A DNA stretch of 64,000 nt. Source: Rhizobacter sp. Root1221 (GTDB lineage Bacteria; Pseudomonadota; Gammaproteobacteria; Burkholderiales; Burkholderiaceae_C). Location of the stretch: the NCBI RefSeq assembly GCF_001425785.1, contig NZ_LMDI01000005.1, forward strand, positions 153,300 to 217,299, written 5' to 3'. The notes under the pieces are model-generated. The model did not search any database, had not been told where the DNA came from, and saw nothing but the letters and a program-made list of their open reading frames with translations. Both the position numbers and the translations under genes were made by a program. This document shows positions 1 to 7,475 of the stretch, one piece after another (position 1 is the first letter of the stretch; each line of letters begins with the position of its first letter).

Positions 1-131
1 TCGACGGTGCGCTGAGCGACGTGCTGCTGCAGGCCCGCGCCATCGTGCCCGCGGGCGACCCCGACGCCGAGCCGCCTGCGGCCGACGACACGGCCGACGA
101 CGAACAACCCCAAGACAGCCAGCCCGACTGA
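1..131 (+). CDS. 3' end of an acidic protein upstream of an SMC-like ATPase (partial)
   Basis: Only the last 42 codons are present, read in the frame that ends at the TGA at 129-131. The tail is strongly acidic and rich in Asp, Ala, Pro and Gln, which suggests a flexible C-terminus. The next gene starts 4 nt after this stop, so the two are almost certainly co-transcribed. In condensin-like operons of the MukBEF, MksBEF and JetABCD types, small kleisin or KITE-type subunits precede the ATPase gene, so this could be such a subunit. The visible part carries no recognisable domain, so this is a context guess only. Confidence 0.6.
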   Translation, partial: DGALSDVLLQARAIVPAGDPDAEPPAADDTADDEQPQDSQPD

Positions 132-135
132 CCCG

Positions 136-2955
136 ATGTTCCACCTGCAAAGCCTCGAACTCCTGCACTGGGACTACTGCCAGCGCCTGACCCTCCCGCT
201 CGACGGCGCCATCATCACGGTGGCCGGCCCGAACGGTTCCGGCAAGACCACGCTGCTCGACGCCATGCGCACGCTGCTGGGCCTGGAATGTTCCGGCGGC
301 CGCAGCTACAAGACCTACGCACGTCATGCCAACGCCGACAGCGCCTGGTTGCGCGCCACCGTCGACAACCGCCCGCAGACGCGCCAGGCGAGCAGCCGGC
401 CGTTCGCCCGCTGCCTGCTCTACACCGACAAGGTCACGCTCGCGTGCCGCATCGAACGCAACAGCGGCGACTGGGTGCGCCGCTACATCATGGTCGAGGG
501 CGACGTCGGCATCGAGGCGCTGGTGGAGCGGGGCGACAAGGAGTGGCTGGGCATCGAACACTGGCGCCGCCGCCTCGAAGGCGCCGGCCTGAGCCGCGCC
601 ATCGCCCGTGTGCTGGCGCTGGAGCAGGGCCAGACCGACCGCCTGTGCGAGTACTCGCCGAAGGAACTGCTGCGCCTGGTCTTCGACGTGTTCGGCGACC
701 AGGACGTGCTGGACCGTTATGAAGAAGCCCGCGGCCACCAGCGGCAGCTGACCCAGGAAGTGGAAGCCGCCGAACGTGAGCTGGCCCACGGCCGGGCGCA
801 ACGCGCCGAGCTCGAATCGCGCGTGAACCTGTACCAGCTGTATCGCCACAAGGTGCACGAACGCGAGACGCTGTCCACCGAGGCCATCCCCGTGATGAGC
901 TGGTCGGAAGACCGCCTGCAGCTCGCCGGCAAGGTGCGCGAGCTGAACCGCCACCGCCGCGAGTTCGCCTTGCACCAGCGCCAACGCAGTGAAGAGCGCG
1001 CGCGCCTGCTCGAGCTGCTCGAGGCGCAGACGCAGGCCGCGGCGCGGGTGGAGGTGTTGCAGGAGGAGCGCACGGCGGCCAAGCGCACGCTCGATGCATC
1101 GCGCGATGCCGAACGGCCGCTCGAAGACCTCGTCAAGCGCATCAAGGAACTGGAGGCGCTGGCCGCCATCGAGGGTGACGCGGCGCAGCTGTCGTCGCGT
1201 GTCGAGGAGCTCGAGGCGCGCAAGCAGTCGCTGCACGCGGACTGGCAGCGACTGAGCGACCAGCGGCAGGAGGCCGAGCGGGCCTTCGCGAACCTGCAGG
1301 GCCAGCGCCAGGCACCGCCTCCGCCCGACGTGACGCGTTTCAAGCGCACGCTGACCGACGCGGGCATCGCACACCACGTGATGGCCGACGTGATCGAGAT
1401 CGCCGACGAGCGCTGGCGTGCCGCGGCCGAAGGGGTGCTGCGCGGCTCACGCTGGGTGGTGGTGTTGCAGAAGGCGAGCGACGAAGGCAAGGCGATGGCG
1501 CTGGCCGAGCGCGAGCGCTATCGCCACTACGTGGTGGCCGAGTCCGAGAACGCCCCGGCCAACCCGCCGGCCCAGAGCCTGCTGGCCGTGATGAAGTTCG
1601 GCGCCGCGGTGCCCAACTGGCTGCTGCGGCAGCTGTCGCACATCCAGCGGGTGGACAGCACCGAGGCCGGCGCGAAACAGGGCGGCGAGTGGATCACGCC
1701 ACAGGCCTACCACCGCGATGGCCGGGGTGGCCGCAGTGTGTTCGTGGACCCGGGCGACTACCAGTTCGGCGCAGCGGCCGTGTTGTCTCGCCGCCAGTCC
1801 ATCGAACAGCGCCTCGCGCAGCTCGACGACAAGCTGACCACGCTCGCGCAGGAACAGCACGGTGTGCAACGCCAGCTCAAGGATGCGCAGCAGGCAGCGC
1901 AAGGCCACCGCGCGGCCGAGGAACTGGCCACGCGCAGCGAGGAATTCGCCGAGGCGAAACAGACCTTGCCGGCGCTGTCGCGGGCGCGAGCCGACGCCGG
2001 TGCCCGATGGCAGCGGCTCGACCAGGAACACGGCGAGGCCGTGGCCGCCAGCGCCCACAGCCAGAACGCCTACCGCCAGGCGCAGCAGCGCATGCAGCAC
2101 GACGAACAGCGCGCGGAGCAGCACCAACGCGAGTGGAAGGAGCGGCACGCCGAGTTGCGCACGCGCTCGGCCACGTCGCGCGAGCACAAGCTGCGCTTCC
2201 CGGCGCGCTGGATCGCGCCGCCGCAGATCGCCGCGTTGCGCGCCAAGTTCACCAGTGCCACGCAGGCGAAGCTCCGGCTGTCGTCGGTGGAGGAGGAGCT
2301 CGAGAGCGGCCACTGGGAAACCGACGGCAGCGTCGAGGAGAAGCTCACCCTGATGAGTGCGGCCGTGATGATGCAGGACGAACAGCTCGGCCAGCGCAAG
2401 GCGAGCAACGAGGCCGCCCGCATCGCAGTGGACAACGCCCGCGCGCGTTACATCGACGTGCTGAAGGCCACGGTGCGCCGCTACCGCAAGAACATCATCG
2501 ACCTCGGCGAACAGGCCGGCGTGGCGGTGAGCGCCGAACTGCCTCACCTGGACCAGGACGACGCGGTGCTGCGCCAGGCCGAGCTCAAGGTCAACTTCAA
2601 CTTCGACGGCAAGGGCGAGATCGGGCTGAACGACGGCGAGGCCTCGGGCGGCCAGCAGGTGATCAAGTCGCTGATCCTGCTCGTGGGCCTGATGAAGGAC
2701 GACGAGACCCCGGGCGGCTTCGTGTTCATCGACGAACCGTTCGCCCACCTCGACGTGCGCAACATCCAGATCGTGGGCCACTTCCTGAAGTCCACGCGCG
2801 CGCAGTACGTGCTGACGACGCCCATCACGCACAACGTCGAGGTGTTCGAGCCGGCCGACATCACGCTCGTCACCGCCAAGAAGGTCAAGGGCGAACGCTG
2901 GGCGCCGCCCATCGGGGTGTTGCAGCGGCGTGTGCCGCCGCCGGACGTGCGCTGA
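136..2955 (+). CDS. SMC/condensin-like coiled-coil ATPase
   Basis: The 939-residue protein has the architecture of SMC-family DNA-organising ATPases. A Walker A loop GPNGSGKTT lies at residues 31-39. Long charged, Gln/Glu/Arg-rich coiled-coil arms follow at about 215-390 and 540-820. Between them a globular segment (about 400-530) resembles an SMC hinge. The C-terminal head has an ABC-type signature EASGGQQ near 835-842, Walker B FVFIDEP near 866 and a D-loop HLD. It is shorter than MukB, MksB or JetC (usually over 1,000 residues). The ATG is 4 nt after the preceding stop. The family probably acts on DNA topology or plasmid defence, but no nuclease gene (JetD type) follows: the next gene is a response regulator. 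The exact subfamily is not resolved. Confidence 0.8.
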   Translation: MFHLQSLELLHWDYCQRLTLPLDGAIITVAGPNGSGKTTLLDAMRTLLGLECSGGRSYKTYARHANADSAWLRATVDNRPQTRQASSRPFARCLLYTDKVTLACRIERNSGDWVRRYIMVEGDVGIEALVERGDKEWLGIEHWRRRLEGAGLSRAIARVLALEQGQTDRLCEYSPKELLRLVFDVFGDQDVLDRYEEARGHQRQLTQEVEAAERELAHGRAQRAELESRVNLYQLYRHKVHERETLSTEAIPVMSWSEDRLQLAGKVRELNRHRREFALHQRQRSEERARLLELLEAQTQAAARVEVLQEERTAAKRTLDASRDAERPLEDLVKRIKELEALAAIEGDAAQLSSRVEELEARKQSLHADWQRLSDQRQEAERAFANLQGQRQAPPPPDVTRFKRTLTDAGIAHHVMADVIEIADERWRAAAEGVLRGSRWVVVLQKASDEGKAMALAERERYRHYVVAESENAPANPPAQSLLAVMKFGAAVPNWLLRQLSHIQRVDSTEAGAKQGGEWITPQAYHRDGRGGRSVFVDPGDYQFGAAAVLSRRQSIEQRLAQLDDKLTTLAQEQHGVQRQLKDAQQAAQGHRAAEELATRSEEFAEAKQTLPALSRARADAGARWQRLDQEHGEAVAASAHSQNAYRQAQQRMQHDEQRAEQHQREWKERHAELRTRSATSREHKLRFPARWIAPPQIAALRAKFTSATQAKLRLSSVEEELESGHWETDGSVEEKLTLMSAAVMMQDEQLGQRKASNEAARIAVDNARARYIDVLKATVRRYRKNIIDLGEQAGVAVSAELPHLDQDDAVLRQAELKVNFNFDGKGEIGLNDGEASGGQQVIKSLILLVGLMKDDETPGGFVFIDEPFAHLDVRNIQIVGHFLKSTRAQYVLTTPITHNVEVFEPADITLVTAKKVKGERWAPPIGVLQRRVPPPDVR

Positions 2956-2976
2956 CGTCACGGGCGGGCGGTTCCC

Positions 2977-2982
2977 TACAAT
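2977..2982 (+). promoter_or_regulatory. -10-like TACAAT just upstream of the response regulator
   Basis: TACAAT lies 6 nt before the ATG at 2989, with no Shine-Dalgarno sequence in between. If used as a -10 box, transcription would begin at or within a few bases of the start codon, giving a leaderless or nearly leaderless mRNA. Similar spacing is seen before the genes at 6091 and 15460. Confidence 0.4.
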
Positions 2983-2988
2983 CCGCGG

Positions 2989-3615
2989 ATGTCCCCACCC
3001 GCGATCCGCCTGCTGCTGATCGACGACCACCCGCTCGTCCGTGACGGGCTGCGCGCGCGCCTGGCCACGGTGCCGGGCTTCGACGTGGTGGGAGAGGCCG
3101 GCTCGGCCGCCGAGGCCCAGCAGCAGGTGCTGCTGCACCAGCCCACGCTCGTGCTGATGGACGTGGGCATGCGCGACATGAACGGCATCGACCTCACGGC
3201 GCTGCTGCTCGCGCAGCACCCGCACCTGTTGGTGCTGATGCTGAGCATGTACGACAACCCGGAGTACGTGCAGCGTGCGCTGCAGGCGGGCGCGCGGGGG
3301 TATGTGCTGAAGGATGCGCCCGCCAGCGAGATCGTCTCGGCCATTGCCGCCGTGGCCGGTGGGGGCACGTTCCTGAGCCCGGCCGTCTCCAAGCGCCTGT
3401 TCCGCAACCAGGCGCCCCGGCCCGCGCTGTCGATGCGCGAGAGCCAGATCCTCTCGGGCCTGGCGAAGGGCCTGTCGAGCAAGCAGCTCGCGCGTGACCT
3501 GGACCTGAGCGTGCGCACGGTGGAGGCCCACCGGCAGAACATCAAGCGCAAGCTGGGGCTCGCGGGGCAGGCGGAGTTGATCAAGTACGCGGTGGAGCAC
3601 GCAGGGGAGTTCTGA
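2989..3615 (+). CDS. NarL/FixJ-family response regulator
   Basis: The 208-residue protein has a receiver domain (about 5-125) and a LuxR-type helix-turn-helix domain (about 142-205). The acidic pair D12/D13, the phosphoacceptor D58 in the LVLMDVG strand and K108 in YVLKD are all present. The output domain carries the expected SMRESQIL and LSVRTVEAHRQNIKRKL elements. It is the first of four + strand genes (regulator, cstA, ybdD-like, histidine kinase), and the kinase at 6091 is its likely partner. By position it probably controls cstA-ybdD, perhaps in response to pyruvate, acetate or a related acid. The signal is inferred, not seen. Confidence 0.88.
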   Translation: MSPPAIRLLLIDDHPLVRDGLRARLATVPGFDVVGEAGSAAEAQQQVLLHQPTLVLMDVGMRDMNGIDLTALLLAQHPHLLVLMLSMYDNPEYVQRALQAGARGYVLKDAPASEIVSAIAAVAGGGTFLSPAVSKRLFRNQAPRPALSMRESQILSGLAKGLSSKQLARDLDLSVRTVEAHRQNIKRKLGLAGQAELIKYAVEHAGEF

Positions 3616-3635
3616 TCCACGCCTCGCGGGTGTCC

Positions 3636-3651
3636 TGTCGCACAGATCACA
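3636..3651 (+). promoter_or_regulatory. CRP-like palindrome upstream of cstA
   Basis: TGTCGCACAGATCACA fits the CRP consensus TGTGA-N6-TCACA with a perfect right half and three of five bases in the left half. It sits 134 bp before the cstA start codon. The cstA gene of E. coli is activated by cAMP-CRP. Whether this lineage uses a CRP-family protein in the same way is unknown. Confidence 0.35.
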
Positions 3652-3744
3652 GATGACTGGCATTTACCCTTAGGTGGTGCCACGCGCCGCAACGCGTGGT
3701 GCGACGAATGCGCCGCCCCACCCTGGCGGGCAGACTCCTCAGGT

Positions 3745-3778
3745 CCTCGCTTCGCGGGGGCACCCCTGCTTCGAGGAG
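3745..3778 (+). promoter_or_regulatory. hairpin covering the cstA ribosome-binding site
   Basis: CCTCG at 3745-3749 can pair with CGAGG at 3772-3776, and inside it GGGG pairs with CCCC across a GCA loop. The 3' arm contains the AGGAG (3774-3778) that serves the ATG at 3786. A GGA lies in that arm, and GGA is the core of CsrA-binding sites. E. coli cstA is repressed post-transcriptionally by CsrA, so control of ribosome access is plausible here. Confidence 0.3.
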
Positions 3779-3785
3779 TTCTGAA

Positions 3786-5849
3786 ATGCCCTTCATCCGT
3801 CGCCACCTGCCGTGGCTGCTGGTCTCCCTCCTGGGTGCGTTTGCCCTGGCCGTCATCGCGCTCGGCCGAGGTGAGGCCGTGAGCGCCCTCTGGGTGGTCG
3901 TGGCCGCCGTCTGCGTCTACCTGATCGCCTACCGCTACTACAGCCTGTTCCTCGCGACCCGCGTGCTGGGACTCGACCCCACGCGCAAGACCCCGGCCTG
4001 GGTGCACAACGACGGCCTCGACTACGTGCCGACGAACCAGTACGTGCTGTACGGCCACCACTTCGCCGCGATCGCCGGCGCCGGTCCGCTGGTGGGTCCG
4101 GTGCTCGCCGCGCAGATGGGCTACCTGCCCGGGCTGCTGTGGATCCTGGCCGGCGTGGTGTTTGCCGGCGCCGTGCAGGACTTCATCGTGCTGTTCATCT
4201 CCACGCGCCGCGACGGCCGCTCGCTTGGCGACCTGGTGAAGCAGGAGCTGGGCACGGTGCCCGGCATCATCGCGCTGTTCGGCGCGTTCATGATCATGAT
4301 CATCATCCTCGCGGTGCTGGCGCTGATCGTCGTGAAGGCGCTCGCGCATTCGCCGTGGGGCACGTTCACCGTCGGGGCCACGATCCCCGTCGCGCTGTTC
4401 ATGGGGGTGTACCTGCGGTACATCCGGCCAGGCCGCATCGGCGAGGTGTCGCTGATCGGGTTCGTGCTGCTGATGCTCGCGATCATCGGCGGCCAGTGGG
4501 TTCACGAGAACCCGCTGCTCGCCCCGCTGTTCACGTACGACGGCAAGGCCCTCACGTGGATGCTGATCGGCTACGGCTTCGTGGCGTCGGTGCTGCCCGT
4601 GTGGCTGCTGCTCGCGCCGCGTGACTACCTGTCCACCTTCCTGAAGATCGGCACGATCGTGGCGCTGGCCATCGGCATCGTGTTCGTGGCGCCGGACCTG
4701 AAGATGCCCGCGCTCACGCAGTTCTCCGCGGGCAACGGCCCGGTGTGGTCGGGCAACCTGTTCCCGTTCCTCTTCATCACCATCGCCTGCGGTGCGGTGT
4801 CGGGCTTCCACGCGCTCATCGCCTCGGGCACCACGCCGAAGATGCTCGAGAACGAAAGCCACGCCCGCTTCATCGGTTACGGCGGCATGCTCGCCGAATC
4901 GTTCGTGGCCGTGATGGCGCTGGTGGCCGCATCGTGCATCGAGCCGGGCATCTACTTCGCGATGAACAGCCCGGCCGCGCTCGTGGGCAGCACGCCCGAG
5001 GCGGTGGCACAGACGCTGTCCACCTGGGGCTTCGTGATCACGCCCGAGATGCTGATCCAGACCGCGAAGGACGTGGGCGAGAACACCATCCTCGCGCGTG
5101 CCGGCGGCGCGCCCACGCTGGCCGTGGGCATGGCCCACATCCTCCACCAGGTGGTGGGTGGGCAGGCGATGATGGCCTTCTGGTACCACTTCGCGATCCT
5201 GTTCGAGGCGCTGTTCATCCTGACCGCGGTGGACGCGGGCACCCGCGCCGGCCGCTTCATGCTGCAGGACCTGCTGGGCACGTTCGTGCCTGCGCTCAAG
5301 CGCACCGATTCGCTGGCGGCCAACCTGATCGCCACGGGCCTGTGCGTGGCGGCGTGGGGCTACTTCCTGTACCAGGGCGTGGTGGACCCGCTCGGCGGCA
5401 TCAACACGCTGTGGCCGCTGTTCGGCATCTCGAACCAGATGCTGGCCGCCGTGGCCCTGATGCTCGGCACCGTGGTGCTGTTCCGCATGAAACGCGGCCA
5501 CTACGCGTGGACCACCATGCTGCCCGCGGCCTGGCTGCTCGCCTGCACGCTGACCGCCGGCTGGCAGAAGATCTTCTCGGCCGACCCGAAGGTGGGTTTC
5601 CTGGCGCATGCGCAGAAGTACGCCGATGCGATCGCCCAGGGCACGCTGATCGCGCCGGCCAAGTCGGCCGACGCGATGGCCCGCATCGTGTTCAACGACC
5701 GGCTCGACGCGGCGTTGTGCGTGCTGTTCATCGGCGTGGTGCTCAGCGTGCTGTTCTACAGCGTGAAGGCCGTGTTCGAAGCGCGCCGCTCGAACCGCCC
5801 GAGCACCAGCGAGACGCCGTACAACGCGCTGGCCGAGGGCGCCCGGTGA
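3786..5849 (+). CDS. cstA: carbon starvation protein A (peptide/pyruvate transporter)
   Basis: This 687-residue inner-membrane protein has roughly 16-18 hydrophobic segments and matches the CstA family over its full length (usual length about 690-700). Typical conserved stretches are seen, including HHFAAIAGAGPLVGPV near 85-100 and WPLFGISNQMLA near 540. CstA proteins import peptides and, in several proteobacteria, pyruvate. The ATG at 3786 is chosen over upstream in-frame starts because it has AGGAG nearby and gives the normal N-terminus. The stop overlaps the GTG of the ybdD-like gene. Both neighbours outside the pair are two-component genes, so expression is probably tied to an extracellular carbon signal. 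Confidence 0.95.
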   Translation: MPFIRRHLPWLLVSLLGAFALAVIALGRGEAVSALWVVVAAVCVYLIAYRYYSLFLATRVLGLDPTRKTPAWVHNDGLDYVPTNQYVLYGHHFAAIAGAGPLVGPVLAAQMGYLPGLLWILAGVVFAGAVQDFIVLFISTRRDGRSLGDLVKQELGTVPGIIALFGAFMIMIIILAVLALIVVKALAHSPWGTFTVGATIPVALFMGVYLRYIRPGRIGEVSLIGFVLLMLAIIGGQWVHENPLLAPLFTYDGKALTWMLIGYGFVASVLPVWLLLAPRDYLSTFLKIGTIVALAIGIVFVAPDLKMPALTQFSAGNGPVWSGNLFPFLFITIACGAVSGFHALIASGTTPKMLENESHARFIGYGGMLAESFVAVMALVAASCIEPGIYFAMNSPAALVGSTPEAVAQTLSTWGFVITPEMLIQTAKDVGENTILARAGGAPTLAVGMAHILHQVVGGQAMMAFWYHFAILFEALFILTAVDAGTRAGRFMLQDLLGTFVPALKRTDSLAANLIATGLCVAAWGYFLYQGVVDPLGGINTLWPLFGISNQMLAAVALMLGTVVLFRMKRGHYAWTTMLPAAWLLACTLTAGWQKIFSADPKVGFLAHAQKYADAIAQGTLIAPAKSADAMARIVFNDRLDAALCVLFIGVVLSVLFYSVKAVFEARRSNRPSTSETPYNALAEGAR

Positions 5850-6055
5850 ACGCCGCCCCGGCGCGCGAGGCCGTGCAGCAGGCCGGGCGGTATTTCGTGC
5901 AATCGCTGCGGCTGATGGTGGGTGTGCCCGACTACGGCACCTACTTGCGCCACATGGCGGCCACCCATCCCGACCAGCCGCCGATGGACTACGAGGCCTT
6001 CTTCCGCGAACGGCAGGACGCCCGCTACGGCTCGCGCACCGGCCGCTGCTGCTGA
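5846..6055 (+). CDS. ybdD: YbdD/YjiX-family small protein
   Basis: The 69-residue protein begins with GTG and overlaps the cstA stop by 4 nt (GTGA), a sign of translational coupling. It has the family features: Tyr-rich segments around VGVPDYGTYLRHM, a PMDYEAFFRERQDARYG stretch near the end and a short basic, Cys-containing tail. YbdD and YjiX are encoded directly after cstA or btsT in many proteobacteria and are needed for transport by their partner, but their mechanism is not established. The name follows the family, not demonstrated function. Confidence 0.85.
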   Translation: MNAAPAREAVQQAGRYFVQSLRLMVGVPDYGTYLRHMAATHPDQPPMDYEAFFRERQDARYGSRTGRCC

Positions 6056-6079
6056 AAGTACGGGAGGCGCGCCGCGCGC

Positions 6080-6085
6080 GACAAT
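6080..6085 (+). promoter_or_regulatory. -10-like GACAAT before the histidine kinase
   Basis: GACAAT ends 5 nt before the ATG at 6091 and there is no ribosome-binding site between them. It could give the kinase its own nearly leaderless transcript in addition to read-through from cstA. Confidence 0.3.
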
Positions 6086-6090
6086 GGGCG

Positions 6091-7467
6091 ATGCGCCTCC
6101 AGTCCAAGCTGCTCTTGCTCGCGGCCTTGCCGCTGCTGCTGTCGCTCGCGCTGATCGCGGTGGCGGTGCGCCACCAGGAGCGGGCCCTCGCGGCGCGCGA
6201 ACACGCGCTCGTCGAGCAGGCCTACATGGCCGCGCGCGAGGCCGAGCTGCGCCACTACGTGGACCTCGCCCGCAGCGTGCTGCAGCCGCTGTACGAGGCA
6301 CCGGGTGACGGCTCCGACGCCACCCGCGCCGAGGCGCTGCGCCTGCTGGCGGCACTCGACTACGGCGACGACGGCTACTTCTTCGTCTACGACTTGAACG
6401 GCCGCTCGCTGATGCACCCGCGCCAGCCGGAGCTCGTGGGCACCGACCAGTGGAACCTGCGCGACGACAACGGCGTGCCCACCATCCAGCACCTCGTGGC
6501 CCAGGCCCGTGCGGGCGGCGGGTTCATCCAGTACCAGTGGCGCAAGCCGTCGACCGGCCAGCCTGCGCTGAAGCTCGGCTACGTGATCGCGCTGCCGAAG
6601 TGGGGCTGGATGATCGGCACCGGGCTCTACCTCGACGACATCCAGGCCACGCTGCGCACGCTCGACCAGCAGGTGGGCCGGCACATCGCCACCACGATGT
6701 TGTGGATCGCGGGCATCGCGGCCCTGGGCGTGGGCCTGATCAGTGCCAGCGGGCTGTGGCTGAACATCAGTGAACACAAGGTGGCCGACGCCAAGCTGCG
6801 CCTGCTCGCGCGGCAGGTGGTGCGGTCGCAGGAACATGAACGTGCACACCTGTCGCGCGAACTGCACGACGGCACGAGCCAGACGCTGGTGTCCGCCAAG
6901 CTGCTGATCGAATCGGCCGTGGACGCGCTGGAGCGCAGCGGTGGTGACGTGCCGCCCGGCCTGCACACCGCGCTGCTGCGCCTGAACGACTCGCTCACCG
7001 AGGTTCGGCGCATCTCGCACCGGCTGCGCCCCACGATGCTCGACACGCTGGGGCTGCCCGCCGCGCTGGAGCAGCTCGGCCGGGAGTTCGGGGAAGCGGG
7101 TGGGGCCCGCGTGATCGTCGAGGTGGATGGGGAGGTGGACGACCTGCCGGAGGAACTCAAGACGGTGATGTTCCGCGTGGCCCAGGAAGCGTTGACCAAC
7201 ATCGGCAAACACGCGCTGGCGCAGGAGGTGCACATCTCGCTGCACGCCGACGTGGAGGGCCTGCGGCTGTCGGTGGCCGACAACGGCCGCGGTTTCGACC
7301 TCGACGCGGTGCAACTGGATCCGAACCGGGGCATCGGGCTGCGCAACATGCGCGAGCGGCTCGAGGCGATCGGTGGCGAGCTGTTCCTGTTGTCGTCGGG
7401 CAGCGAAGGCACGCTGGTGGACGCCGTGGTGTCGCACGAGGCGCTGATGCGGCTGCGCACCGCCTGA
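6091..7467 (+). CDS. cache-domain sensor histidine kinase (HisKA_3 type)
   Basis: The 458-residue protein has one TM segment at about 6-26, a periplasmic single-cache domain (about 30-195, with GYFFVYDLNGRSLMHP), a second TM at about 200-224, and a cytoplasmic kinase. The phosphoacceptor is H259 in the RELHDGTSQ motif typical of the NarL-partner subfamily. An HATPase domain with FRVAQEALTN and DNGRGFD completes it. It is separated from its likely partner regulator at 2989 by cstA and the ybdD-like gene. Single-cache domains often bind small organic acids, which would fit a kinase reporting on pyruvate or acetate, but the ligand is inferred. Confidence 0.9.
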   Translation: MRLQSKLLLLAALPLLLSLALIAVAVRHQERALAAREHALVEQAYMAAREAELRHYVDLARSVLQPLYEAPGDGSDATRAEALRLLAALDYGDDGYFFVYDLNGRSLMHPRQPELVGTDQWNLRDDNGVPTIQHLVAQARAGGGFIQYQWRKPSTGQPALKLGYVIALPKWGWMIGTGLYLDDIQATLRTLDQQVGRHIATTMLWIAGIAALGVGLISASGLWLNISEHKVADAKLRLLARQVVRSQEHERAHLSRELHDGTSQTLVSAKLLIESAVDALERSGGDVPPGLHTALLRLNDSLTEVRRISHRLRPTMLDTLGLPAALEQLGREFGEAGGARVIVEVDGEVDDLPEELKTVMFRVAQEALTNIGKHALAQEVHISLHADVEGLRLSVADNGRGFDLDAVQLDPNRGIGLRNMRERLEAIGGELFLLSSGSEGTLVDAVVSHEALMRLRTA

Positions 7468-7475
7468 CCAGGCTC

